Part shown: one piece after another, positions 1 through 7,836 of the stretch
Position numbering within the stretch: the first letter of the stretch is position 1
Layout of the letters: each line of letters opens with the position of its first letter
Origin: Acinetobacter marinus
Lineage (GTDB): Bacteria; Pseudomonadota; Gammaproteobacteria; Pseudomonadales; Moraxellaceae
Direction: 5' to 3'
NCBI RefSeq assembly: GCF_900096915.1
Contig: NZ_FMYK01000001.1
Location: forward strand, 620,001 to 684,000
Length of the DNA stretch: 64,000 nt
The notes under the pieces: model-generated
Told to the model about the DNA's origin: nothing
Database searches by the model: none
Seen by the model: only the letters and a program-made list of their open reading frames with translations
Made by a program: the position numbers and the translations under genes

Positions 1-3000
1 AATTAGCGCACTATAGATTTGCCCATCTGAGCGCATATAGCTTTTTTGCTTAAATAATGCAGGTGAGTAGCGTGCTACATTGCGCACTGCCAAATTGGTA
101 AAGACCAAATCATAGACCCCATGCTCAAACGGTCCTGTGGGTGGCAGGATAATATCGGCATGGCGAGTCGTTTCATTGATATAAAAGTCAATCGCAACCA
201 TGAAATCAAGATTTGCCAATGCCTGCTCTAGTCGTGCGCCATTCGGGGTAGACAGTACAGGATTGCCCGCCGTGACCACAAAGGCTTTGACCTGCCCTTC
301 ACCTTCGGTCAGCATCTCATCTGCCAAGGTTGCAGACGGCAGTTCACGATTAAATTCAGGTAACTTTCGCACCCGACTGTGGAAACTGGCAAAACTGCCC
401 CGCCCCGCAAAATCCGTCATATCAATTGCTGGCGTGGTAAACATCATACCGCCTTCACGATCGAGATTATTGGTGACGATATTTAACAGTTGGATCAACC
501 AATGATTGAGCGCACCAAACTCTTGTGTCGAAACGCCCATCCGCCCATAGCAGACGGCATGTTCAGCTTGTGCAAACTCAGTGGCTATGCGCTCGATATC
601 AGCGACAGAAATATGGGTTAAGGTCGCAATGGTGTCCAAAGGAATTGCACTGACTAATGGGCGAATATCGTCAATATTTCCGTTGAAGGGCAAACGACTG
701 CTGGCATTGACCAAGCCTTTATCAAAGATCACTTGCAATAAGCCCAGTAAAAATAAAGCATCCCGACTCGGTTGAATAAACACATGCTCACTGGCATAGC
801 GTGCAGTTTCTGTGCGTCGTGGATCGATCAGTACCAATTTGCCGCCACGTTGCTTGATCCGTTCTAAACGCTCCAGCACATTGCCAGCGGTCATCAGACT
901 CCCATTCGATGCAGCAGGATTGGCGCCCAGCATCAACATATAATCGGTGCGGTCAATATCTGGAATGGTGAAATTCATGCTGTGTCCGTACATCAACAAT
1001 GAGGTCAGCATATGTGGCATTTGATCAAGGCTTGATGCGCTGTACATATTTTTGGATTTGAGTGCTTTTTTAAAACTGCCAATATGCATCATCACTTCAA
1101 AGTTGTGTGAGGTTGGATTGCCCCAATAGGCGGCTACAGCATCATTACCATATTGCTTTTGTACCGCAACCAAGCGCTGTGCAACTTCATCAAAAGCCTC
1201 ATCCCAATCCATATCGACCCACTGCTCGCCAATCCGTTTTTTTGGGGTTTTCAACCGATCAGGATCATTATGTAAGTCTTGCAGTGCATAGCCTTTTGGA
1301 CAAATATGCCCTGAACTATGCTGATCCAGAGGATCGCCTGCAATCGACAATATTTTCTCCCCTTGATAATCCACCACGATGCCGCACATCGCTTCACATA
1401 AGGTGCAGGTGCGATAATGTTGCTGTACAGCTTGATTGCGATCAAATGGTTTAACTACTGCATGAGCCTGCGTTTGACCTTGATCCTGATGTTGATGCTG
1501 GTGTTGCGCCTTGGCAATTTTGTTACGGTAATCTTGTCGCACGGCATGCATCTGTTGCAGATCAATCAATTTGTGTCGAGGTCTATTTTGCGTCATGCCT
1601 TGTGATTTTTCATGTTGATCAATCGCCAACCAATCAGCAAAACTAAAATACTGCACACCCTGCTGACTGAGATATTGTTTGAGTGATTGACGATCGCTGT
1701 TTTGTGCGACAGCAGATGAAACCGACAGATCCGCCACCAGACTTTTTACCGTCTGATAAGCGCATTGTTTGTTGGTGCCAATCACCCCATTTGCGCCCCG
1801 CTTGATCCAGCCAGCGACATATTCTTTCTCGGATAATTCTCCATTTTCAAGCTGTACTCGTCCCGCTTGATGACTGATCGTGCCTTGTTTCGCATCAAAG
1901 CCAATGCCCTCGATGGCTTGTCCTTGATAGCCTGTCGCCGTGATGATCACGCCACTGTCGATCAACTGCTGTGCTGTGGTTGCCTCCACCACCAATTGCT
2001 CAGACTGTGCATCGAAATGGGACTGATTCACCGTACACTCGAGACTGAACTCACCTGATGAGTTGACATACACTTGCTTCGGATGACGATGGAACATAAA
2101 GCGAATGGTTTTCCCTGAGGTGGGTGGGCGAGTTAAAATACTGCGCAGTAAAGAAATATTTTCTTTGGCTTCTCGATATTCTGGCAACTCAAGCATTGCC
2201 AACGTCGCTTCATCGAATGCCAAATCCTCCGCATCCACTTCAAGCTGAATCTGCGGATGCTGAATTAATTGTTTTAATTCTTTGGGGGTAAAGGCGGCAT
2301 GGATAGGACTGCGGCGAGCAATGATATTCACTTGTTTGATCTGACTCTGGGCAAGTGCATTGAGTGCATGTTCTGCAATATCGGTACGGGCAAGCTCAGC
2401 CTGTGGTAAGCACAGGATTCTGGCAATATCCAGCGCCACATTGCCCATGCCGATGATCGACAGCGTATCGTGCGCAAGATTGGGCTGAAGCTGTGTCTGA
2501 TCAGGATGTCCATTATACCAAGCGACAAATTCCGCTGAACCATAAACCCCTTGCTGATGCGCAACACCCGTCAAAGGCTTACTCTGCGAAGCACCCGTGC
2601 TATAAATCACTGCATCATACAACGACAATAACGTATCACGATCAATATCTTGTCCGACATTGACATTGCCAAAAAATTTGAGATTCGGATGCTGTTGCAA
2701 TAGTTGCGTAAATTGCGCTGCTACAGATTTAATCTCTGGATGATCTGGCGCCACACCAAATCGCACCAAACCAAATGGTGTCGGTAATTTATCAATTAAA
2801 TCAATCTGCGCATCTGGATACTGTTTGAGTAAGGCTTCACAACTATAAAAGCCTGATGGCCCTGCACCCACCACTGCAAAGCGACGAGACGAGGTGCTAT
2901 TTTTTTGTTGTGCATCCGCTTGGGTTTGCTGTGCATCTAGCGCATAACTTTCTGTGATTGCGGGTTGTTTTTTCGATTCAAGCGCATTGATAGCGATAAA

Positions 3001-3201
3001 CTGACGATCAGCTTCTGACAAGGCATCTTCAGGAAAAATGGCTTGTTCTGGGCATTCCGTCAGACAAGCATTGCAATTGATACAGACATCAGGATCAATA
3101 TAAAGCATCTCTGCGCCTTCACGAAAGGCATTCACGGGACAGACATCGACACAATGGGTATGTTTTGCACCAATACATGCATCTGTAATTACATAAGTCA
3201 T
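1..3201 (-). CDS. Ferredoxin / FprB-like reductase / molybdopterin oxidoreductase fusion (C-terminus beyond window)
   Basis: The frame is open without a stop for 1067 codons from ATG 3201 to the left edge. Residues 1-60 form a 7Fe-type ferredoxin (Cys 9, 17, 21, 40, 43, 46, 50). From about 105 to 550 lies an NADPH-dependent ferredoxin reductase module with GAGPSG (112-117) for FAD and GMGNVA for NADP; its order resembles mycobacterial FprB. After a Gln/His-rich linker, a molybdopterin oxidoreductase begins, with a [4Fe-4S] motif C599-x2-C602-x3-C606-x27-C634 followed by PKG. The natural reading is a soluble enzyme that passes NADPH electrons through flavin and Fe-S centres to a Mo-bisMGD site. 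The substrate is unknown; nitrate reductase or formate dehydrogenase-like chemistry is only a family-level guess. No signal peptide is seen, so it is probably cytoplasmic. It diverges from an AraC-type regulator. Confidence 0.85.
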   Translation of the reverse strand, partial: MTYVITDACIGAKHTHCVDVCPVNAFREGAEMLYIDPDVCINCNACLTECPEQAIFPEDALSEADRQFIAINALESKKQPAITESYALDAQQTQADAQQKNSTSSRRFAVVGAGPSGFYSCEALLKQYPDAQIDLIDKLPTPFGLVRFGVAPDHPEIKSVAAQFTQLLQQHPNLKFFGNVNVGQDIDRDTLLSLYDAVIYSTGASQSKPLTGVAHQQGVYGSAEFVAWYNGHPDQTQLQPNLAHDTLSIIGMGNVALDIARILCLPQAELARTDIAEHALNALAQSQIKQVNIIARRSPIHAAFTPKELKQLIQHPQIQLEVDAEDLAFDEATLAMLELPEYREAKENISLLRSILTRPPTSGKTIRFMFHRHPKQVYVNSSGEFSLECTVNQSHFDAQSEQLVVEATTAQQLIDSGVIITATGYQGQAIEGIGFDAKQGTISHQAGRVQLENGELSEKEYVAGWIKRGANGVIGTNKQCAYQTVKSLVADLSVSSAVAQNSDRQSLKQYLSQQGVQYFSFADWLAIDQHEKSQGMTQNRPRHKLIDLQQMHAVRQDYRNKIAKAQHQHQHQDQGQTQAHAVVKPFDRNQAVQQHYRTCTLCEAMCGIVVDYQGEKILSIAGDPLDQHSSGHICPKGYALQDLHNDPDRLKTPKKRIGEQWVDMDWDEAFDEVAQRLVAVQKQYGNDAVAAYWGNPTSHNFEVMMHIGSFKKALKSKNMYSASSLDQMPHMLTSLLMYGHSMNFTIPDIDRTDYMLMLGANPAASNGSLMTAGNVLERLERIKQRGGKLVLIDPRRTETARYASEHVFIQPSRDALFLLGLLQVIFDKGLVNASSRLPFNGNIDDIRPLVSAIPLDTIATLTHISVADIERIATEFAQAEHAVCYGRMGVSTQEFGALNHWLIQLLNIVTNNLDREGGMMFTTPAIDMTDFAGRGSFASFHSRVRKLPEFNRELPSATLADEMLTEGEGQVKAFVVTAGNPVLSTPNGARLEQALANLDFMVAIDFYINETTRHADIILPPTGPFEHGVYDLVFTNLAVRNVARYSPALFKQKSYMRSDGQIYSALI

Positions 3202-3326
3202 CCTGAACACCTTTACGATTCCATTTCTGATCAGATTACTATACGCCGAATTGGCATGTGCTGTATTGACAGCATTCTGATAATTTGACATTTTGTGCCA
3301 TAGCCAATGTCATAGTGAATCCATCG

Positions 3327-4316
3327 ATGAGCTTTGTATCGCCAAGTTTTTTAAATACACTACAGGTCTATTTAACCTCCAATGAAATAGAAGATGCAGA
3401 CCTGTTGACGCAGATCGAACATGCACAAAAAAATTATCAATGGCGTATGCCAAAGTCTGAGTTTATTGGCTTGCTTGAGCAGATACAGGCACGATATGAC
3501 AAACCTGCTTTGGGTTTTCGGATTGGTCGTTGCTTAAGCCCAGAGCATTACGGCATGGTGGGTTATCTTGCGACCAGTTGCTCGAGTCTTGGGCAAGCCT
3601 TACAGCGTTATCAACAACACCTCAGTTTGGTCGATTCCAGTTTGGACACACGCTATAGTGATGTGGGCAATCAACGCCTCATTCGTTGGTGGCATAACGA
3701 AGCCAATAGCCAAGGCATCTGGGGCGAGTTTGGCTTAATGGTGTTTATCAACTTTTATCAAGCACTGATCGGCAAAGACATCGCGCCAAGCTATGTGGAA
3801 TTGACTGCACCGTGCCACGGCGATCCCAAGATTTATGAGATGCTTTGTGGTTGTCCTGTCAAGTTTGGCTGTGATGCGATTGGCATCGCACTGCCAAAAT
3901 CACTCTATGCCCTAAAAATCTCCAGCAGTGATCCCTTTTTACGTCAGCTTTACGATCGGCAAGCCCTCGCCTTACATCAAGATTTTGTTGCACATGATCC
4001 GTTTTTACAGATGACGCAGTTTGCCATACGTCATGCACTACCTGAGCAACGCTGTAGCGCCGCCCAGATTGCCAAACAACTCGGCTATTCACTACGCACC
4101 TTTTACCGTCATCTTGATGCACGAGGGTTACGCTACCGTGCGCTGATCGCAGATACACGTTATGCACTGGCAAAATCCTATTTGCATGATCCAAGCCTGA
4201 GCCTTGCCGAGATTGCCTTGATGTTGGGCTATGCAGATCAGAGTGCATTTTCTCGTGCCTTTGTCGCGTGGTCGGCACAAACACCGTCAGCCTATCGCTT
4301 ACAGGCTCGGTTATAG
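3327..4316 (+). CDS. AraC-family transcriptional regulator
   Basis: This is a 329-residue protein with an N-terminal arabinose-binding-like regulatory domain of the type found in OruR-like regulators (roughly residues 10-195) and a C-terminal double helix-turn-helix domain (about 225-325). The second-helix signature LAEIALMLGYADQSAFSRAF is clear. A TTG start at 3285 is possible, but ATG 3327 gives a normal family length. It is divergent from the molybdopterin fusion gene with a 125-bp gap, so it may control that gene; this is positional inference only. Four 12-bp repeats begin at its stop codon. The ligand is unknown. Confidence 0.85.
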   Translation: MSFVSPSFLNTLQVYLTSNEIEDADLLTQIEHAQKNYQWRMPKSEFIGLLEQIQARYDKPALGFRIGRCLSPEHYGMVGYLATSCSSLGQALQRYQQHLSLVDSSLDTRYSDVGNQRLIRWWHNEANSQGIWGEFGLMVFINFYQALIGKDIAPSYVELTAPCHGDPKIYEMLCGCPVKFGCDAIGIALPKSLYALKISSSDPFLRQLYDRQALALHQDFVAHDPFLQMTQFAIRHALPEQRCSAAQIAKQLGYSLRTFYRHLDARGLRYRALIADTRYALAKSYLHDPSLSLAEIALMLGYADQSAFSRAFVAWSAQTPSAYRLQARL

Positions 4317-4352
4317 ACTCGGTTATAAACTGGGCTATAAACTCGATTACAA
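4305..4352 (+). repeat. Four degenerate 12-bp tandem units at the end of the AraC gene
   Basis: Units at 4305-4316, 4317-4328, 4329-4340 and 4341-4352 follow the pattern ACTCGGTTATAA with one to a few changes each. The regulator's TAG stop lies in the first unit (4314-4316). It looks like local tandem duplication rather than a regulatory array. Confidence 0.7.
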
Positions 4353-4872
4353 ATTCAGTAACAGCCTCTCTATAGATCAACAGTCATCTCGCTTAAACGG
4401 CGTAAGCTGGATAACGCAAATCTGGCATCATCAGACAACTATTGTAAGTCGGTATTTTGGCGATGCCATGCTGATCATCAGCAACTTTTATTGCTGATTT
4501 CAGGATGACTGGTCAGTTTTTTTGTAACCAAACTGCGAATAATGCCCGAATTACGCATATTTTTTAATCAATTATCTTCATCATTTCAATTAATTAGTTG
4601 ACTTTTTGTGATGCAACTCTCAGTTGTTTGACTCCAATCGCTTATTTAGATAAAATGCGCCACCTCGTTAGGTTTTTGCAATATATCTGTACGATATTTA
4701 TTCTTTTTTGTCATCCCCTGCACAAACCTATTTTATTTCAAGCAATTACCTGTCTTTTCTCCCAATCGACTTGTCTTTTGCGCTTTAGTACGTTTGTCGC
4801 AAAGCAGATGAACTTTTTTTGAAGTTCACATGCTGTATTTGCCACAGTGGATCGCATTACTGCGGAGATATC
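4317..4872. other. 556-bp gap between AraC gene and mltF-like gene
   Basis: No convincing gene is seen. It holds the 12-bp repeats, a small hairpin at 4479-4500 (ATCAGCAA / TTGCTGAT) that could end the regulator transcript, a good promoter at 4628-4656 and a leader of about 210 nt before the next start. Confidence 0.5.
4628..4656 (+). promoter_or_regulatory. Probable sigma-70 promoter for the lytic transglycosylase
   Basis: TTGACT at 4628-4633 and TAAAAT at 4651-4656 are separated by exactly 17 bp. Transcription would begin near 4663, leaving an untranslated leader of about 210 nt before ATG 4873. Confidence 0.6.
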
Positions 4873-6063
4873 ATGAAGCAAAATCGTCAGCTTTCTCGAT
4901 CGAGGCTCTGCCTCAATTACTTTAGCTCTCGCCCCTCGTTAAAAGCCACAGCATTGTGTGCAATCCTCGTTCCATTGAGTTTGAATGCCTATCAAGGTTT
5001 GCATATCAAATCCGACCTCAGCGCACCACAAGATCAGGCGCAAAATGCGTCAGCAACACAGTATGCAACTGAGCACCAAGCCACAGAAACCACACTACGC
5101 AACGGCAATGTGCTCACCGTGGTTGCCGTACAAGGTCCAACCACCGTATTTCAACAAGATGGATTCACGCATGGTTTTGGCTATGATCTGGCACGTAGCT
5201 ATGCCAAAAGTATGGACTTGCGCTTAGAGCTCAAAACCGTCAAAGACAATGCCACAGCACTGAGCTGGGTGAAGCAAGGCAAAGCCGAATTTGCACTGAC
5301 CACTGCCAGTGTGGCTGCCATTGAAAATGCCCGTCTGACTGCGGTTGAAGGCAGTTGTGGTGCACAGCCGATCTTAGAAAAATATGGTCTCGATACCAAT
5401 TTTTCTTGGGTGTTTAAGTCTGCTGAAGATCCGATGACGGCGACCGCATCAGGACATTTGTGCCAAAGTAAAAATACAGGCACATTGCAACAGCTGGCAT
5501 CATTTTATGATCAGCAATATATCAAAGACAGTGATTTGCAAAAGATCGATCGTGATCTGCAAAAACGTCTACCGATCTATCAAGCCTCGTTCAAACAATC
5601 TGCCAAACAGCATGATTTAGATTGGCACTTCTTAGCAGCGATCGGCTATCAAGAATCATACTTGCGCCCCGAATCAGTCTCTCCGACAGGTGTGCGTGGT
5701 GTGATGATGTTGACCAGCAGTACTGCAAAAGCGATGGGGGTCACCGATCGTACCGATGCACGCCAAAGCATCCAAGGTGGTGCCAAATATATGCAACTGA
5801 TGCTCGATGAATTCGATGATGTACCTTATCCAGATCGTAACTGGTACGCCTTAGTTGCCTATAATATGGGACCTGGCGCCGTACAAGGCATTCAAAAACG
5901 CCTTAAAAATCAAGGTAAAAACCCAAATCAATGGGTCAATCTGTACAATTATCTTGAGCGTAATCAAGCCTCAAATGGGCGCTACCGTCAGGCACTACAA
6001 TATGTGAAGCGGATTCGAGTCTACACCGAACACATCAAGCAGACTGAATTGGCACGGCTCTAA
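4873..6063 (+). CDS. mltF: MltF-like lytic murein transglycosylase
   Basis: The protein has 396 residues. A basic start and hydrophobic stretch (about 22-40) suggest export or membrane anchoring. Residues 79-225 resemble a periplasmic solute-binding (SBP_bac_3) module that looks shorter than usual, and 236-370 form the SLT lysozyme-like domain with GYQESYL, where Glu261 is the expected catalytic acid. Such enzymes cleave glycan strands of peptidoglycan to form 1,6-anhydromuramyl ends. ATG 4873 follows GGAG at 4864 and is preferred over TTG 4819. The MltF name rests on the SBP plus SLT order; another SLT family member is possible. A strong terminator follows. Confidence 0.82.
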   Translation: MKQNRQLSRSRLCLNYFSSRPSLKATALCAILVPLSLNAYQGLHIKSDLSAPQDQAQNASATQYATEHQATETTLRNGNVLTVVAVQGPTTVFQQDGFTHGFGYDLARSYAKSMDLRLELKTVKDNATALSWVKQGKAEFALTTASVAAIENARLTAVEGSCGAQPILEKYGLDTNFSWVFKSAEDPMTATASGHLCQSKNTGTLQQLASFYDQQYIKDSDLQKIDRDLQKRLPIYQASFKQSAKQHDLDWHFLAAIGYQESYLRPESVSPTGVRGVMMLTSSTAKAMGVTDRTDARQSIQGGAKYMQLMLDEFDDVPYPDRNWYALVAYNMGPGAVQGIQKRLKNQGKNPNQWVNLYNYLERNQASNGRYRQALQYVKRIRVYTEHIKQTELARL

Positions 6064-6114
6064 CTTGATTGGATGAAGTCTTGTCCTTGTTTTTAGAATG
6101 ATCTGCAATTTGAT

Positions 6115-6144
6115 CTCCCAACCATATTTGGTTGGGATTTTTTT
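6115..6144 (+). terminator. Rho-independent terminator after mltF-like gene
   Basis: The stem CCCAACCA / TGGTTGGG (6117-6124 with 6129-6136) is followed by a run of T to 6144. Confidence 0.85.
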
Positions 6145-6224
6145 GCGCTAATAATTCTGCACTTGCATTTTATACAGCAGATTCCTGCACTGCATATTTC
6201 TGAAAAGCGCTGGTTGAACAAAGT

Positions 6225-7520
6225 TTAAATTTTTTCTGCTTGTTGTTGATCCGATGCAAATACACCACGGCGCCGTTGACGCTCGAGACTCGGACATTGC
6301 GTTGAAATTTGATAGAGCACATTGAGCAGTGGTGGAATATGCGTGCCGACGATGGATTTACCCGTGCTTAACAATGACACACTGATGTCCCGCTTTGGAT
6401 CGGCCCAGCACATGATATTGGAAAAGCCAATATGCCCAAAAGCCTGCCCTGTCATCGGACCAAAAATACCGACAGGATCACCGCCGAGCATTGGTCCAAG
6501 TGCATAACGCATCGGGATCATCAGCGAGCGATCCATGAGATAGCCTGAGGTTGGCAAGGTTGCCCGAAATACGGTTTCAGGGGAGAAAATTTGTCGATCT
6601 TGATATTGCCCGCCGTTCAATAACATTTCAAAAAAGCGCCCCATCTCCTCCGCACTGGTGTAGATATTGGCTGCGGGGCTGATGGTGTCCATAAACCGAG
6701 CATCATTGGTCAAATCCACTGTGGTTTGCAGATCCGCACCCAACACATGGCGTAAATATTGGTCTGTCCCCATTCTGGAGAAGAAGCCTGTGGCATAGTT
6801 TTTTGCGACTTCATCACGGAATTCGGGTGCAAGACCATAGTTAAAACAGCGCATCCCCATTGGTTCGCTAATGCGTTCATGTAACAGTTGAGTAAGTGGC
6901 ATTTGTGTGACCCGTTCCATCACCTCACCCAAGATATAGCCAGCGGTGACGGCGTGGTACGCCAACTTTGAACCAGACACAGACATCGGCTTGGCATCAT
7001 AGAGCAGTTGTAAAATTTGTGCCTTATCGAACAGGGTTTCAGGTGCGATCTTGCCCTCAACTTTGGGAATCCCGCCTCGATGTGACAACAGATGAAAAAT
7101 CGTGGTATGGCGTTTGCCGTGTTTGGCATATTCTGGAATGTAATGGCTAATCGGATCGAGTAAATTCAACGCACCCTCTTGATCAAGCAGATGCACCAAC
7201 ATCGCTGTCACCAACTTTGATGCAGAAAATAGACAGATGGGGGTCGTGGTCTTTGCCAAACGCTTTGCGGAAAATGCCAGATCGTCAGGTCCATTGCCTG
7301 TGGCAAAACCAATACTGCGATTCAGTACAATCTGACCTTGACGGCGTAGACAGAATGAAATCTGAGGATGATTTCCTGTGCGGTAAAGCTGTTCAATTGC
7401 AGACCAGATTTTTTGCTTTTGTGCCTCGCTCATTCCCGTCAGTGCAATCGGCGACTCGTTGCCAATATCTGTGACTAAATCATCTGCGATTGGACTGGTA
7501 TTGGTTGACCAAAATTTCAT
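6225..7520 (-). CDS. Serine hydrolase of the beta-lactamase / EstB-like family
   Basis: The 431-residue protein has the class C beta-lactamase fold signature S99-A-S-K102, the usual nucleophile and base, a Tyr motif Y188-H-A in place of YxN, and a late GHIGFSN stretch fitting the HxG motif of esterase-like members. No signal peptide is evident, which argues for a cytoplasmic esterase or peptidase-like hydrolase rather than a secreted antibiotic beta-lactamase. The start at 7520 is supported by AGGA just upstream. Substrate unknown. It stands alone. Confidence 0.8.
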   Translation of the reverse strand: MKFWSTNTSPIADDLVTDIGNESPIALTGMSEAQKQKIWSAIEQLYRTGNHPQISFCLRRQGQIVLNRSIGFATGNGPDDLAFSAKRLAKTTTPICLFSASKLVTAMLVHLLDQEGALNLLDPISHYIPEYAKHGKRHTTIFHLLSHRGGIPKVEGKIAPETLFDKAQILQLLYDAKPMSVSGSKLAYHAVTAGYILGEVMERVTQMPLTQLLHERISEPMGMRCFNYGLAPEFRDEVAKNYATGFFSRMGTDQYLRHVLGADLQTTVDLTNDARFMDTISPAANIYTSAEEMGRFFEMLLNGGQYQDRQIFSPETVFRATLPTSGYLMDRSLMIPMRYALGPMLGGDPVGIFGPMTGQAFGHIGFSNIMCWADPKRDISVSLLSTGKSIVGTHIPPLLNVLYQISTQCPSLERQRRRGVFASDQQQAEKI

Positions 7521-7836
7521 GTCTTGTCCTTTTTTTCAGCTTATTTTTATCTGCTATCCAGCAAGATGTTGTGTTTTGCACCAATGTTATCTTAACGCAA
7601 TGTCTTGATGAATATCGGCTCAGTTTGTACTTTTCGTCGGATCGAGGTGTGATGAGAAAGTCGCCTCGATTTCAAATTTTAGAAACTGATTTGCACCTTT
7701 TTTTGCACGCCTCTTTGTAAACTGGTCTTGTAAATGATTTTTGCAAACCATTTTTACAACTCATTTCTGCGAACCATTTTTACAAATCATTTCTGCTAAT
7801 CACTTTTGCAAGTCAGTCATCATCGTTTTCGAGCAA
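7521..7836. other. 316-bp gap with tandem repeats
   Basis: No gene is seen. The right half is occupied by the 26-bp degenerate repeat described separately; the left half should hold the promoter of the serine hydrolase, but no clear -35/-10 pair was identified. Confidence 0.4.
7717..7820. repeat. 26-bp degenerate tandem repeat, four units
   Basis: Units start at 7717, 7743, 7769 and 7795. The two central units are nearly identical (GCRAACCATTTTTACAA then CTCATTTCT or ATCATTTCT); the outer two are degenerate. They lie just past the 3' end of the COG4389 gene. Confidence 0.75.

Noticed and set aside
3859..4380. 173-codon minus-strand frame opposite the AraC gene
   Set aside because: It is the shadow of a clear AraC-family protein; its translation has no family pattern and no ribosome-binding site.
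6225..7520. Antibiotic-hydrolysing class C beta-lactamase
   Set aside because: SxxK is present, but there is no signal peptide, the Tyr motif is YHA and the third motif is of the esterase-like HxG kind.
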